A stretch of DNA of 64,000 bases from Pseudomonas yamanorum (GCF_013386765.1 NZ_JACARE010000006.1:1-64000), one strand, 5' to 3'; positions 1-8,091 are shown, numbered from the stretch's first letter. Notes: generated by a model not told the origin, from the sequence alone. Numbers and translations: made by a program.

Positions 1-19
1 GGGCGCGACACACCTCTAA

Positions 20-118
20 TGTGGGAGCTGTCGAGCCTTGGCGAGGCTGCGATGGGATCACCGCGGTGTGCCAGGGAGACTGAGTCGCCAGCATCGCGGG
101 CAAGCCCGGCTCCCACAG
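20..118. repeat. REPIN-like inverted repeat, hybrid halves
   Basis: An imperfect palindrome. The left arm begins gtgggagctgtcgagcc and the right arm ends gcaagcccggctcccaca. The outer ends pair, but the inner parts belong to two different REP families seen elsewhere in the window (the left resembles 24536, the right resembles 12310). It lies downstream of the alginate-lyase-like gene, in the non-coding stretch 1-176. Confidence 0.75.
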
Positions 119-176
119 AGGAGGCATTGCATCTCACAGGGAATGCATTTCAAATTCAGAGAGCCCTGAAGCTCAC

Positions 177-1235
177 TCACTTCAAATAGCAAGCACTGAT
201 CCAGTCCGAAGGTTTGGGTGCGAGCTGTTCGGCCACCGGCAAATACCGCGCGTCCAGCTGCGCCGCCAGCCAGTACAGCGTATTGCTGCTTTTCGGGTTC
301 CATTCGCCGCTGTAACCCGGTTCGCCGACGCGGGCGCGGTCCCTGTCGAACTGCACGTGGGTGTTCACGAATTCTTCGTGGCTGCGCTGGCCTTTGGCGT
401 ACGGGGCGAGCCAGTCCAGTGCTTCGCTCAGCGAGCCGCCGTGGGGCGCGGTGACGTCCAGCCAGTTGCCGCCAATGCCGTAGGGCTTGGCCGCCAGCGC
501 CGCCTGAACCAGCGGCTCCAGGTCGTAGACTACGTAGTGCAGGGCGTCGCGGTCCTGGAAGTCGGTTACCGAGCCGTCGGGCAGCACGTTGTCGTTGATC
601 TGTTGCCGGAACAGTTGGAAGGCCTGCTCCAGCATCTCGCGGTCGCCCAGCGCAGCGGCGGCCACCGTGACCAGTTTCACGCGATGGCTTTGCCAGTTAT
701 TGGTGTTGGTGGCTTTCTTCTCACCATGGAACTGCTTGACGCGCTCGATGTAGCCGTTGCCCAGGTTGGTCAGCAACGCACGGGTGGCGTCGCGGGTCTG
801 GGGGCGCAGGTCATTGGCGGTGAGGGCATAGGCACTGATCAACATATCGAGGTTGGTTTCGTCGATCGGGTTGAAATCCGGCTGATAAGTGCTGGCCCAG
901 GCGCTCAGGTAGTCGTCCACTTGCTTGAGGTAGCGCGTGTCACGGCTCAGGCGCCAGGCGAGGGCGGCCTGGCGCATCACGGGCCAATCTTTTTCGGCGG
1001 CGATGCTTTGTTCGCGGATGCCATGATTGGGCAGCGTGCCCTCGGTGTGCAGATGGGGCAGGGCGCCGGGCTGGTCGCCGAGGTGGCGTTGGGCGGCGGC
1101 CAGCAGCGACTTGGAAGTCGGGTTCGACGTAGCGGGCTGGCAGGCGCTCAGCATTTGGGGCGCGGCAAGGGCGGCTTGGGCGAACGAGGCGAGCAGCGCG
1201 GCCAGAACCACGGTTTTCAAAGGGCGTTGTAGCAT
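177..1235 (-). CDS. secreted alginate lyase family protein
   Basis: A 352-residue protein with a Sec signal peptide (MLQRPLKTVV start, cleavage after about residue 24, AALA-AP). The body resembles the alginate lyase (PF05426, PL5-like) alpha-barrel fold: an NNWQSH motif at residues 179-184 and an RDALHY motif near 229-234 sit where AlgL has NNHSYW and its RxALHY segment. The known AlgL catalytic His is therefore displaced or absent, so the substrate may not be alginate. The start was chosen because the signal peptide begins here; the open frame extends 88 codons further upstream but overlaps the divergent dapF-like gene. Monocistronic; REPIN downstream. Confidence 0.75.
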   Translation of the reverse strand: MLQRPLKTVVLAALLASFAQAALAAPQMLSACQPATSNPTSKSLLAAAQRHLGDQPGALPHLHTEGTLPNHGIREQSIAAEKDWPVMRQAALAWRLSRDTRYLKQVDDYLSAWASTYQPDFNPIDETNLDMLISAYALTANDLRPQTRDATRALLTNLGNGYIERVKQFHGEKKATNTNNWQSHRVKLVTVAAAALGDREMLEQAFQLFRQQINDNVLPDGSVTDFQDRDALHYVVYDLEPLVQAALAAKPYGIGGNWLDVTAPHGGSLSEALDWLAPYAKGQRSHEEFVNTHVQFDRDRARVGEPGYSGEWNPKSSNTLYWLAAQLDARYLPVAEQLAPKPSDWISACYLK

Positions 1236-1365
1236 GCGGTTTCTCAGGAATGGATTGACCGGATCGGAGCGCAACCACGCTACCATGGCCGTGATGAGTA
1301 TTTGATGAAATACCCGCCGGCCCTCTATCCTGGCCGGCCTTGCCCGGTCGAGAACAGGACGCCCC

Positions 1366-2181
1366 ATGACCTTGCAGTTCGTGAAGATGCACGCCCACGG
1401 CGATGACTTCATCGTGATCGACCGGCGCGGCCAGGCCGACCCGATCACCGCGCCAATCGCCCGCCGCCTGGGTGACCGCCATCGTGGCATCGGCTTCAAT
1501 CAGCTGGCCGTGGTGCTCGATTGCGAGGATGCCGCCGCCCGCGTCAAATTCTGGAACCCCAATGGCACCCCGCTCAACACCTGCGGCAGCGCCACTCGCG
1601 GGGTGGCGGACATGTTGATGCGCGAAGCCGGCACCGCCTCTGTGCTGCTGCGCACCAACCGTGGCCTGCTGACCTGCGTGCGCGAATCGGGCCAGCGGGT
1701 TTCGGTGGACATGGGGCCGCCGTCATTGGGCTGGGATGCCATTCCGCTGGCGCAGGCCATCGACACCGAACGCTTGCCCCTGGAAGGCAACCCGGCGGCG
1801 TGCAGCATGGGCAACCCGCACTGCACGTTCTTCGTCGAGAATCTGGCGGCCATCGACATCGCAGCCATCGGCCCGGCGCTGGAAACCCACCCGCTGTTCC
1901 CCAGCAAGACCAACGTGCATTTTGTGCAGGTACTCGACCGCGGCCACATCCGCCTGCGCATCTGGGAACGTGGCGGCGGCATCCCCCAAGGCTCGGGTTC
2001 GTGCTGCTGTGGTGCGGTGGTCAACGGGATTCGTCGCGGGCTGCTGGATGACACGGTCGATGTGCAATGCGACGGCGGTACCGTAACGGTGCACTGGGAC
2101 GGCAGTGGTGGTGTGGTGCTGACCGGCGCCGTGCAAACGATTCTTCATGGCACGATTGCCGATCATTTTTTCCAGGCGTGA
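1366..2181 (+). CDS. diaminopimelate epimerase-like protein (DapF paralog)
   Basis: A 271-residue protein with the DapF two-lobed architecture: N-terminal FVKMHAHGDDF (DapF has KMxGxGNDF), GFNQ, and the first catalytic-Cys segment NTCGSATRG with Cys73 retained. The second lobe has IWERGGGIPQGSGSCCC. Aligned without gaps to ERGVGETQACGSGAC of true DapF, Glu201 is kept but the second catalytic Cys (Cys217 in E. coli/H. influenzae) becomes Ser210; three consecutive Cys follow at 213-215. It is not next to lysA or xerC, where the housekeeping dapF of Pseudomonas normally sits. It is probably a divergent amino-acid racemase/epimerase or isomerase of the DapF fold, with unknown substrate. Confidence 0.8.
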   Translation: MTLQFVKMHAHGDDFIVIDRRGQADPITAPIARRLGDRHRGIGFNQLAVVLDCEDAAARVKFWNPNGTPLNTCGSATRGVADMLMREAGTASVLLRTNRGLLTCVRESGQRVSVDMGPPSLGWDAIPLAQAIDTERLPLEGNPAACSMGNPHCTFFVENLAAIDIAAIGPALETHPLFPSKTNVHFVQVLDRGHIRLRIWERGGGIPQGSGSCCCGAVVNGIRRGLLDDTVDVQCDGGTVTVHWDGSGGVVLTGAVQTILHGTIADHFFQA

Positions 2182-2206
2182 TGACAAACAGGGTGGTTAT
2201 CAGGAC

Positions 2207-3436
2207 ATGCTGAAGTTTCCAAGACGACAATCGCTGGGCGCACTGCTGATCGTCCTGCTGGGATGGTTATGCCTCTCATCGGCCCATGCCGAAGACACCG
2301 CGCCCCCCGACCTGGTCAAGGTCCCCCTGGACCAGCGCGTGATCGACCTGACCAACACTCTCGACTCCGCCAGCAAGTCGCGCATCACCACGCAACTCGC
2401 CGGCCTGGAGCAACGCAAGGGCGCGCAAGTGGCGGTGATGCTGCTGCCAAGCACCGGCGGCGCGAGCATCGAGGAGTTCGCCAATCAACTGTTCCGGGCC
2501 TGGAAGCTGGGGCGCAAGGACGTCAACGACGGCATCCTGCTGCTGGTGGCCAAGGACGACCGCAAGGTGCGCATCGAAGTCGGCTACGGCCTGGAAGGTG
2601 TGGTCACCGACCTGCTGGCCCACCGCATCATTGAAGAACACATCACCCCGGCCTTTCGCCAGGGCGACTATGCGGGCGGCGTGCAGCAGGCGGTGGACGA
2701 CCTGACGGTGCTTGTGGATGGCGGCGACTTGCCCGACGTCGCCGGCGCCGGGTTTCCCCCTGAAGCTTACGCCGTGCTCCTGGCGTTCATGTTTGGCGGG
2801 GTTGTGGGGGTGTTGATGGGGGCTGAAAAACTCCCTTGGCGCCGTGCGCTGCTGGCGGTGGTGGTTGTCACCGTGGTGCTGGTGGCGGTTGCGGGCGGAA
2901 AAAACTGGCCGGTGTATTTGCTGTTGCTGCCACTGTGCATGTTGATTGGCGGCGCCACGTTCGGCGCGTTGTGGCAGGCGAGGGCAGCGTTTTATGCCGT
3001 GCTGGGGCTGTTGAGTTATATCGCCGGAGTGCTGTTGGCGGACCACTTCTTGGTGCGCGACCTTTCCCTGATCCACTGGCTGGCGTATCCCATGGCCGGG
3101 TTGCTGGTCCTGGGCCTGTACGTCGGTTTGTTCCTGGTGATGAAGGGCATGTGGCAAGAGAGCCAGGGTGGATTTCTTGCGCGGCTGGTGGCGGTGCTGG
3201 TGGTGTATGGGGTCGCTGGGGCGTTGATCGACAACGGCACCACCGGATGGCTGCTGGCGTTTCCATTCGCTTCGTTCGCGGCGCTGTTCATCTTTGCCCA
3301 CGGGATCAGCGACGGGTCGGGATCGGGGTCGGGCGGCTCGAGTTCCTCTGGTTCGAGTTCCAGTTCGAGTTCCAGCAGCAGCTCATCGGGTGGTGGCGGT
3401 TCCAGCGGCGGTGGTGGGGCGTCGGGGAGTTGGTAA
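2207..3436 (+). CDS. TPM-domain membrane protein with Ser/Gly-rich tail
   Basis: A 409-residue protein. It has a signal peptide (MLKFPRRQSL start, cleaved after about SSAHA), then a TPM domain (PF04536, YgcG-like; around residues 35-180, with GRKDVNDGILLLVAKDDRK-type and VEVGYGLEG-like segments), then a C-terminal region of several hydrophobic helices (about 185-365) and a low-complexity tail of Ser and Gly ending GASGSW. Such proteins are anchored in the inner membrane with the TPM domain outside the cytoplasm; they are reported as phosphatase-like or as membrane/photosystem quality-control factors, and the bacterial role is unsettled. The start at 2207 gives a clean signal peptide, 26 bp after the dapF-like stop, so the two genes may be co-transcribed. 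Confidence 0.85.
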   Translation: MLKFPRRQSLGALLIVLLGWLCLSSAHAEDTAPPDLVKVPLDQRVIDLTNTLDSASKSRITTQLAGLEQRKGAQVAVMLLPSTGGASIEEFANQLFRAWKLGRKDVNDGILLLVAKDDRKVRIEVGYGLEGVVTDLLAHRIIEEHITPAFRQGDYAGGVQQAVDDLTVLVDGGDLPDVAGAGFPPEAYAVLLAFMFGGVVGVLMGAEKLPWRRALLAVVVVTVVLVAVAGGKNWPVYLLLLPLCMLIGGATFGALWQARAAFYAVLGLLSYIAGVLLADHFLVRDLSLIHWLAYPMAGLLVLGLYVGLFLVMKGMWQESQGGFLARLVAVLVVYGVAGALIDNGTTGWLLAFPFASFAALFIFAHGISDGSGSGSGGSSSSGSSSSSSSSSSSSGGGGSSGGGGASGSW

Positions 3437-3450
3437 GACTCCCTCGCAGG

Positions 3451-4131
3451 TTAAGCCGGCTTGTAAGCGATCCAGCCCTTGAAGCTGAAGCCCGCGTAGA
3501 ACAGCTCCACACCTTCGAAGCCCGCCGCCCGCAGCAGTGCCTCATCGTCTTCGGGTGACAGCACCGGCAAGTGGCTGCTGATGGCTGTGATCGCCCGCTG
3601 GGCATCTTCAGCCGGTACGCCGGAATCCACCGCGTAGGCTGCATAGCGCTTCAACCAACGGGCTTTTTCCCCTGGCGAGGACTGCGGGAAGCTGTGATGC
3701 GCAGCAATCAGCGGTGCCCCGGGCAGTAATCGCCGCCACAGTTCTTTCAGGGTTTGCAGGCGTTCCTGCGCCGGGATGAAATGCAGGGTCAGCAGGCAAG
3801 TGGCGGCATCAAACGGGCCATCGGGTGCGGTATCGATATAGCCCTCATGCAACCGCACCCTTGCCATCAGCGGCCCGAGGGTGGCTTCAGCCAGCTTCAG
3901 CATCTCGGCAGACGGGTCCACGCCCACGAACTGCCACCCGGGCTGGCTGTCGGCAAACTTCTTCAACTCCAGCCCGCCGCCTGCGCCCAGCACCAGTACC
4001 TTGCCGGTCGCCGGGACGGATTCGCGCAGCAGCAGGGTGGTCATGCGTTGCAGCGACTCGAAACCCGGCACCAGCCTCACCGGGCCTTCGGCGTAACGGG
4101 CAACAGCGTTGGGGTCTGAAAACCAGGTCAT
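3451..4131 (-). CDS. class I SAM-dependent methyltransferase
   Basis: A 226-residue cytoplasmic protein. The SAM-binding motif I is VLVLGAGGGLEL (around residues 45-56), followed by an acidic motif II (FVGVDPSAEML) and a motif-III-like FDAATCLLTLHFI. It belongs to the broad Methyltransf_25/12 group; the substrate is not predictable. The start is supported by an AGGAG five bases before the ATG. Convergent with the TPM gene, 14 bp from its stop. Confidence 0.85.
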   Translation of the reverse strand: MTWFSDPNAVARYAEGPVRLVPGFESLQRMTTLLLRESVPATGKVLVLGAGGGLELKKFADSQPGWQFVGVDPSAEMLKLAEATLGPLMARVRLHEGYIDTAPDGPFDAATCLLTLHFIPAQERLQTLKELWRRLLPGAPLIAAHHSFPQSSPGEKARWLKRYAAYAVDSGVPAEDAQRAITAISSHLPVLSPEDDEALLRAAGFEGVELFYAGFSFKGWIAYKPA

Positions 4132-4250
4132 GGTGGCTCCTGTTGGCGGGGGAAGCGATAACCCTACTGGGGCGAATTCAGGCTGGCAATTGCGCAGATG
4201 TGCAGTTGTGTTAAAACGTTGCCCATTCTGAATTCAAGAGCGCCTATCGA

Positions 4251-4778
4251 ATGCTCCCCGACATCCTTATCCGCGAGGCACTGGCTGAAGATGCCCTATG
4301 TATTGGCGTGCTGGGCATGCAGGTGTTTCTCGACACCTACGCCACCGAAGGTATTCGCGACTCCATCGCCGCCGAGGCGTTGCAGGCGTTTTCGCCCCAG
4401 GCGATCTCCACGCTGATTGCCCAGCCGGGCACGGCCATTCTCGTGGCTGAATCCAACAGGCATCTGGTGGGGTTTGCCCAGGTGGCGATGGATGCCGGCC
4501 ATGCGCTGATCTCCACGCCGAACGCCGCCGAGTTGCAGCGGCTCTACATCCAGGAACGGTTTACCGGATTGGGCCTCGGCTACCGTTTGCTGCAAGCGGC
4601 AGAGCAGTGCGCCGGGGAGTGCGGTGCGTCGTTATTGTGGGCGACGGTGTGGATTGGCAACGAGCGGGCGCTGGGGTTTTATCCGCGCCGTGGCTATGAG
4701 CTGTTGGGTGCGCCGACTTACACGTTTCAGAATGAAACCCATGAAAATCGCCTGTTTGGCAAAAAGCTTGGGGTTTAG
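4251..4778 (+). CDS. GNAT family N-acetyltransferase
   Basis: A 175-residue protein with the GNAT fold: the central strand/acetyl-CoA loop region reads LYIQERFTGLGLGYRLLQAAEQ (around residues 102-123; the R/Q-x-x-G-x-G/A pyrophosphate loop is RFTGLGLG), followed by WIGNERALGFYPRRGY, the typical terminal GNAT motif. The acceptor is unknown. The N-terminus begins with a usual IREALAEDA segment. Convergent with the next GNAT, with only 3 bp between stops. Confidence 0.85.
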   Translation: MLPDILIREALAEDALCIGVLGMQVFLDTYATEGIRDSIAAEALQAFSPQAISTLIAQPGTAILVAESNRHLVGFAQVAMDAGHALISTPNAAELQRLYIQERFTGLGLGYRLLQAAEQCAGECGASLLWATVWIGNERALGFYPRRGYELLGAPTYTFQNETHENRLFGKKLGV

Positions 4779-4781
4779 CGG

Positions 4782-5207
4782 TCAGAGGGTCTTGCTCAGG
4801 AACACACGGCTGCTGCCTTGCGGGTCACAGGGGATTTCACCAAATCGCACCCAACCATTCTTCTCGTAAAACTCCGGGGCCTGGAAACTGATGGTGTACA
4901 GCACCGCCGAGCGGCAGCCTCGTTGACGGGCTTCGTCTTCGAACGCCTTCAGCAGCGTTGTACCCAGGCCTGAGCCACGCAGTGCGTCGGGCAGATGAAA
5001 CAGGTCGAGGAACGCCATCCCTAGACTGGTTTTGCCGGTGATGCCGCCCAGCATTTCACCGGTGTCGGGATCCTTGATCAACACCGTCAGCGGGCGCCGA
5101 TCATTGGAGCCGGTGATGTGTTCGTTGAAGGCGGCAAGGCCGCTGCCGAGCATGCGCTCAGCCTCGGCGTTCGGCTGGTCACCTACTTCAATCAGATGCG
5201 GTGTCAT
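4782..5207 (-). CDS. GNAT family N-acetyltransferase
   Basis: A 141-residue compact GNAT. The acetyl-CoA loop is ALRGSGLGTTLLKAFEDEARQRGC (around residues 76-99, with RGSGLG) and the C-terminal motif is SFQAPEFYEKNGWVRFGEI. This subtype (LIKDPDTGEMLGGITGKT N-terminal strands) is common in pseudomonads and is typically annotated only to family level. Substrate unknown. Confidence 0.85.
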   Translation of the reverse strand: MTPHLIEVGDQPNAEAERMLGSGLAAFNEHITGSNDRRPLTVLIKDPDTGEMLGGITGKTSLGMAFLDLFHLPDALRGSGLGTTLLKAFEDEARQRGCRSAVLYTISFQAPEFYEKNGWVRFGEIPCDPQGSSRVFLSKTL

Positions 5208-5324
5208 TAGGCTCTGTTTCCTATCACTTGGACATACCCGATTGACTCTGTCCCGGGGGGCAGACTTTATGCTTTTTCCTCAGCGAAGGAGGAGGGTTTT
5301 CTTCCCGTGAAAAGGAGAATCGGC

Positions 5325-5670
5325 ATGTTATGCCTGGTGACTGGAGCGAATGGGCACCTTGGAAACAATCTGGTCAGGGCGCTGCTCGAACAAGGCCACA
5401 CCGTGCGCGCCGGCGTGCGCGACACAAACAATCGCGCACCGTTCGCCGGTGGCGGTTGCCTGGTTTCAGGAACGCTGGGCGCAATGGACGGGAAGGCCGG
5501 CGCAGTTGCTGCTGAGCCAGGTTCGTAAGTTTTGGGGTATTCGCCAGGAGTACAGCATCCTCAAGGCAAAAGCCGAGTTGGGCTTCAACCCTCGGCCGGC
5601 TGAGGCAGCATTGCGGTCGGCGTTTGCTTACCTGCAACGTCGAGCGGATCAAACGCGAGGCGCCCGCTAG
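5325..5670 (+). pseudogene. remnant of NAD(P)-dependent epimerase/reductase
   Basis: The first ~37 codons from ATG 5325 (MLCLVTGANGHLGNNLV) are a textbook Rossmann start of an extended SDR (TGANGHLG). After about position 5440 the frame loses similarity. A second frame, open to 5670, carries a recognisable C-terminal end (RQEYSILKAKAELGFNPRP, then AALRSAFAYL). A full-length member is around 330 residues, so about two thirds of the gene is missing, and the two ends lie in different frames. The ribosome-binding site (aaggag, 8 bp before ATG) is still intact. Best read as an internally deleted, frameshifted pseudogene. Confidence 0.75.
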
Positions 5671-5678
5671 CGAATAAC

Positions 5679-5784
5679 CTGTGGTGAGGGAGCTTGCTGT
5701 GGCAAAGGAGCTTGCTGTGATGAGGAGCTTGCTGTGGTGAGGGAGCTTGCTGTGATGGGGAGCTTGCTGTGGCGAGGGAGCTTG
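5679..5784. repeat. six tandem 17-18 bp repeats
   Basis: Six head-to-tail copies of ctgtggtgagggagcttg (units at 5679, 5697, 5715, 5732, 5750 and 5767; the third and fifth are 17 bp). The last unit is the outer arm of the REPIN that follows. The array is therefore an expansion of a REP end rather than an independent repeat family. Confidence 0.9.
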
Positions 5785-5898
5785 CTCCCGCTGGGCTGCG
5801 AAGCGGCCCCAATCACGACACCGCGGTTCTCCAGATGTAAACCGCCGCCAGGTTTTGGGGCCGCTACGCGACCCAGCGGGAGCAAGCTCCCTCGCCAC
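5767..5898. repeat. REPIN-like inverted repeat (gcgagggagcttgctcccgc family)
   Basis: The left arm gtggcgagggagcttgctcc and the right arm ggagcaagctccctcgccac pair, with inner matching segments gctgggctgcgaagcggcccc and ggggccgctacgcgacccagc. The same family recurs at 17120-17251. Together with the tandem array it fills the gap 5671-5989; nothing else is evident there. Confidence 0.85.
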
Positions 5899-5989
5899 TG
5901 CTACTGCGCGATCTTTTCCTGTCAGCTTGGCGAGTCGTCCGATGAACATCCTTGAAATCCTTTTGAAAAAGTGAGCGCTGGGCAAAGGC

Positions 5990-6556
5990 TCAAAGCCGTT
6001 CCCGCACCATCCGCATCAGCCGTTCACCTACCTGATCCACGCCTTTGTTTTGCGCAACCACCTGGGCACCTTCCATCAAAAACGTCAGCTCTTGGGCCAG
6101 CTCCTCGGGCTTGATCGCCTTGAGCTGCGTGCAAAGCAGCTTCACGCGCTCAAACTGACGTTTTTTATGCGCCTGGATCAACGCCCGCGCCGGGTGATCC
6201 ACCTCGGGAATCTCGGCCAAGGTATTGGTAAATGGGCAACCGCGATAACCCGCGCGCTCCAGGTCTTCGACGATAAAACCGGTAAATCCCAACAGCTGTT
6301 CCCTGGGGGACTCGGGATATTGCTGCGCGAAGTCGTCCAGCACGTCGCTGTAGCTTTCCGTCAGCCGCTCCAGCCATTCCAGCACCAGCGCATCTTTATT
6401 CTCGAAATGCCGGTACACGGTCATCTTGGTCGATGCGGCCAGGGCAGCAATGGCATCCACGCTGACACGGGTGATGCCCTGTTCGACAAACAGCGTCTGC
6501 GCCGCATCGACAATCCGTTCGCGCGGCGGCAATTGAGGTGTCCGTTGCGCACGCAT
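5990..6556 (-). CDS. TetR/AcrR family transcriptional regulator
   Basis: A 188-residue protein with an N-terminal TetR helix-turn-helix (about residues 12-58: RERIVDAAQTLFVEQGITRVSV, then AALAASTKMTVYRHFENKDALV) and a C-terminal ligand/dimerisation domain resembling the TetR_C_33/HTH-type YjdC group. It is divergent from the amidase gene, with tandem palindromes between them, so it most likely represses that gene and itself. The ATG at 6556 has GGAG seven bases upstream; an ATG two codons earlier (6562) is too close to the GGAG. Confidence 0.87.
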   Translation of the reverse strand: MRAQRTPQLPPRERIVDAAQTLFVEQGITRVSVDAIAALAASTKMTVYRHFENKDALVLEWLERLTESYSDVLDDFAQQYPESPREQLLGFTGFIVEDLERAGYRGCPFTNTLAEIPEVDHPARALIQAHKKRQFERVKLLCTQLKAIKPEELAQELTFLMEGAQVVAQNKGVDQVGERLMRMVRERL

Positions 6557-6575
6557 GCACATTCTCCACTTGACA

Positions 6576-6623
6576 GCGATACCTATTAGTATCGCATGAT
6601 ACTTATCGGTATCGTTCGATACC
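6576..6623. promoter_or_regulatory. overlapping palindromes, likely TetR operators
   Basis: Three perfect palindromes built on GTATCG: gcgatac-ctatta-gtatcgc (6576-6595), agtatc-gcat-gatact (6588-6603) and ggtatc-gttc-gatacc (6608-6623). The latter two have centres 20 bp apart, about two helical turns. They occupy the gap between the divergent TetR and amidase genes, so the assignment to this TetR is inferred from position and symmetry. Confidence 0.75.
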
Positions 6624-6657
6624 GGAGAGTATTCATCATACCCGTTTGGAGAGTTTC

Positions 6658-8091
6658 ATGTACCTGTCTGAATACGCCGATCAGGACGCTACCGGCTTGG
6701 CACGCCTGATACACACCCACGCTGTCAGTGTCGACGAGGTGCGCGCGGTGGCCTTGCAAGCCATTGCAGCCATCAACCCGCAGATCAACGCCCTGGTGGA
6801 AACCTGGGATGACGAGCCGGTGGCGGCCCAAGGCCCGTTCCATGGGGTGCCGCTGCTGCTCAAGGATCTTGGCGTCAGCGCGGCAGGGCGCCGCAATGAA
6901 CTGGGCAGCGCGCTCGCACAGGGCTGCACCGCGGATGCCGACTCAGAGCTGATGACCCGTTTGCGCCGCGCCGGCCTTATGCCGCTGGGCCGCACCACCA
7001 CACCCGAGTTCGCCGCCAGCACCACCACCGAAAGCCGCGTGTCGGGCCCCACTCGCAACCCGTGGGACGTACAGCGCAGTGCCGGTGGCTCCAGCGGCGG
7101 CTCGGCAGCGGCGGTGGCGGCGGGGTTGGTGCCGGTGGCCCACGCGACGGATGGCGGCGGCTCAATCCGCGTGCCCGCGTCGATGTGTGGCCTGTTCGGG
7201 CTCAAGCCCAGCCGTGGTCGCGTGCCGATGGGTCCGGAGGTCGACGAGGTCTGGAGTGGTTTGGCGGTGCACGGTGTATTGACCCGTTCGGTACGCGACA
7301 GCGCCGCCATGCTCGACGCGATCCATGGCGCAGCACCCGGAGATCCGTTCCATATTGCACCGCCCGAAGGCAGCTTTTCGGCCCTTGCCCAGCGTGAGCC
7401 CGGCTCGTTGCGCATTGCGCTCCAGCGTCTGTCTTTAAACGGGCAAACGCTGCATCCGGCAGTGGAACAGGCGCTGTTCAATACCGCCAAACAGCTGGAA
7501 GCGCTGGGTCATCAGGTTGAGGAAGTCCAACCGGATATTGGCGTGAGCTGGGAGGCGTTTGTCGAACTCAATGCGCGCTTCTGGTCATCGAACACGGCGG
7601 CCTGGATAGAGGCGATTGCCGGCGCGACAGGCCGCTCGATCAGCGCGCAATACCTGGAACCAGCGACACTGGCGCTGTATCGCCTGGGCAAGTCATTGCA
7701 AGCGACAGACCTGTTGGGCGCCCTGTGGGAGCGCAACATCGTCGCACGCCATATGGGCAGCCTGTTCCAGCGTTATGACGTGCTGCTGTCCCCTACGTTG
7801 CCCGGGCTGGCACCGATGATCGGCGACTACAACCAGGGCCAGGCGCAATTGGACGGCCGAGGGTGGATGAATCGAGTGTTTGCGCATTCGCCGTTTACCG
7901 CGCTGGCCAACGTCATCGGCGCGCCCGCGATGTCGGTGCCGCTGGGTCATGATTCACAGAGCGGGCTGCCGATTGGCCTGCAGTTCATGGGCGCGTTTGG
8001 TCAGGAGGGAATGCTGCTTGGTCTGGCCACGCAACTGGAGCGGGCGACGCCCTGGGCGGCACGTCGCCCGGATGTGTGGGCCGGGGCCTGA
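6658..8091 (+). CDS. amidase (amidase signature family)
   Basis: A 477-residue amidase-signature enzyme that hydrolyses a carboxamide to acid plus ammonia or amine. The Ser-cisSer-Lys triad is visible: Lys69 in VPLLLKDLG, cis-Ser145 in AGGSSGGSAAA, and nucleophile Ser169 in DGGGSIR; the 24-residue Ser-Ser spacing equals that of FAAH (217/241). There is no signal peptide, so it is cytoplasmic. The ATG at 6658 follows a TTGGAGAG ribosome-binding site. Single gene under probable control of the divergent TetR. The physiological amide is unknown. Confidence 0.92.
   Translation: MYLSEYADQDATGLARLIHTHAVSVDEVRAVALQAIAAINPQINALVETWDDEPVAAQGPFHGVPLLLKDLGVSAAGRRNELGSALAQGCTADADSELMTRLRRAGLMPLGRTTTPEFAASTTTESRVSGPTRNPWDVQRSAGGSSGGSAAAVAAGLVPVAHATDGGGSIRVPASMCGLFGLKPSRGRVPMGPEVDEVWSGLAVHGVLTRSVRDSAAMLDAIHGAAPGDPFHIAPPEGSFSALAQREPGSLRIALQRLSLNGQTLHPAVEQALFNTAKQLEALGHQVEEVQPDIGVSWEAFVELNARFWSSNTAAWIEAIAGATGRSISAQYLEPATLALYRLGKSLQATDLLGALWERNIVARHMGSLFQRYDVLLSPTLPGLAPMIGDYNQGQAQLDGRGWMNRVFAHSPFTALANVIGAPAMSVPLGHDSQSGLPIGLQFMGAFGQEGMLLGLATQLERATPWAARRPDVWAGA

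Noticed and set aside
3325..3430. Ser/Gly-coding tract as a tandem DNA repeat or frameshift artefact
   Set aside because: It lies in frame at the C-terminus of a TPM protein, and such low-complexity tails are usual in this family.
5679..5784. Regular short repeats resembling a small CRISPR array
   Set aside because: Units are contiguous without unique spacers and match the end of the adjacent REPIN; no cas genes are present.
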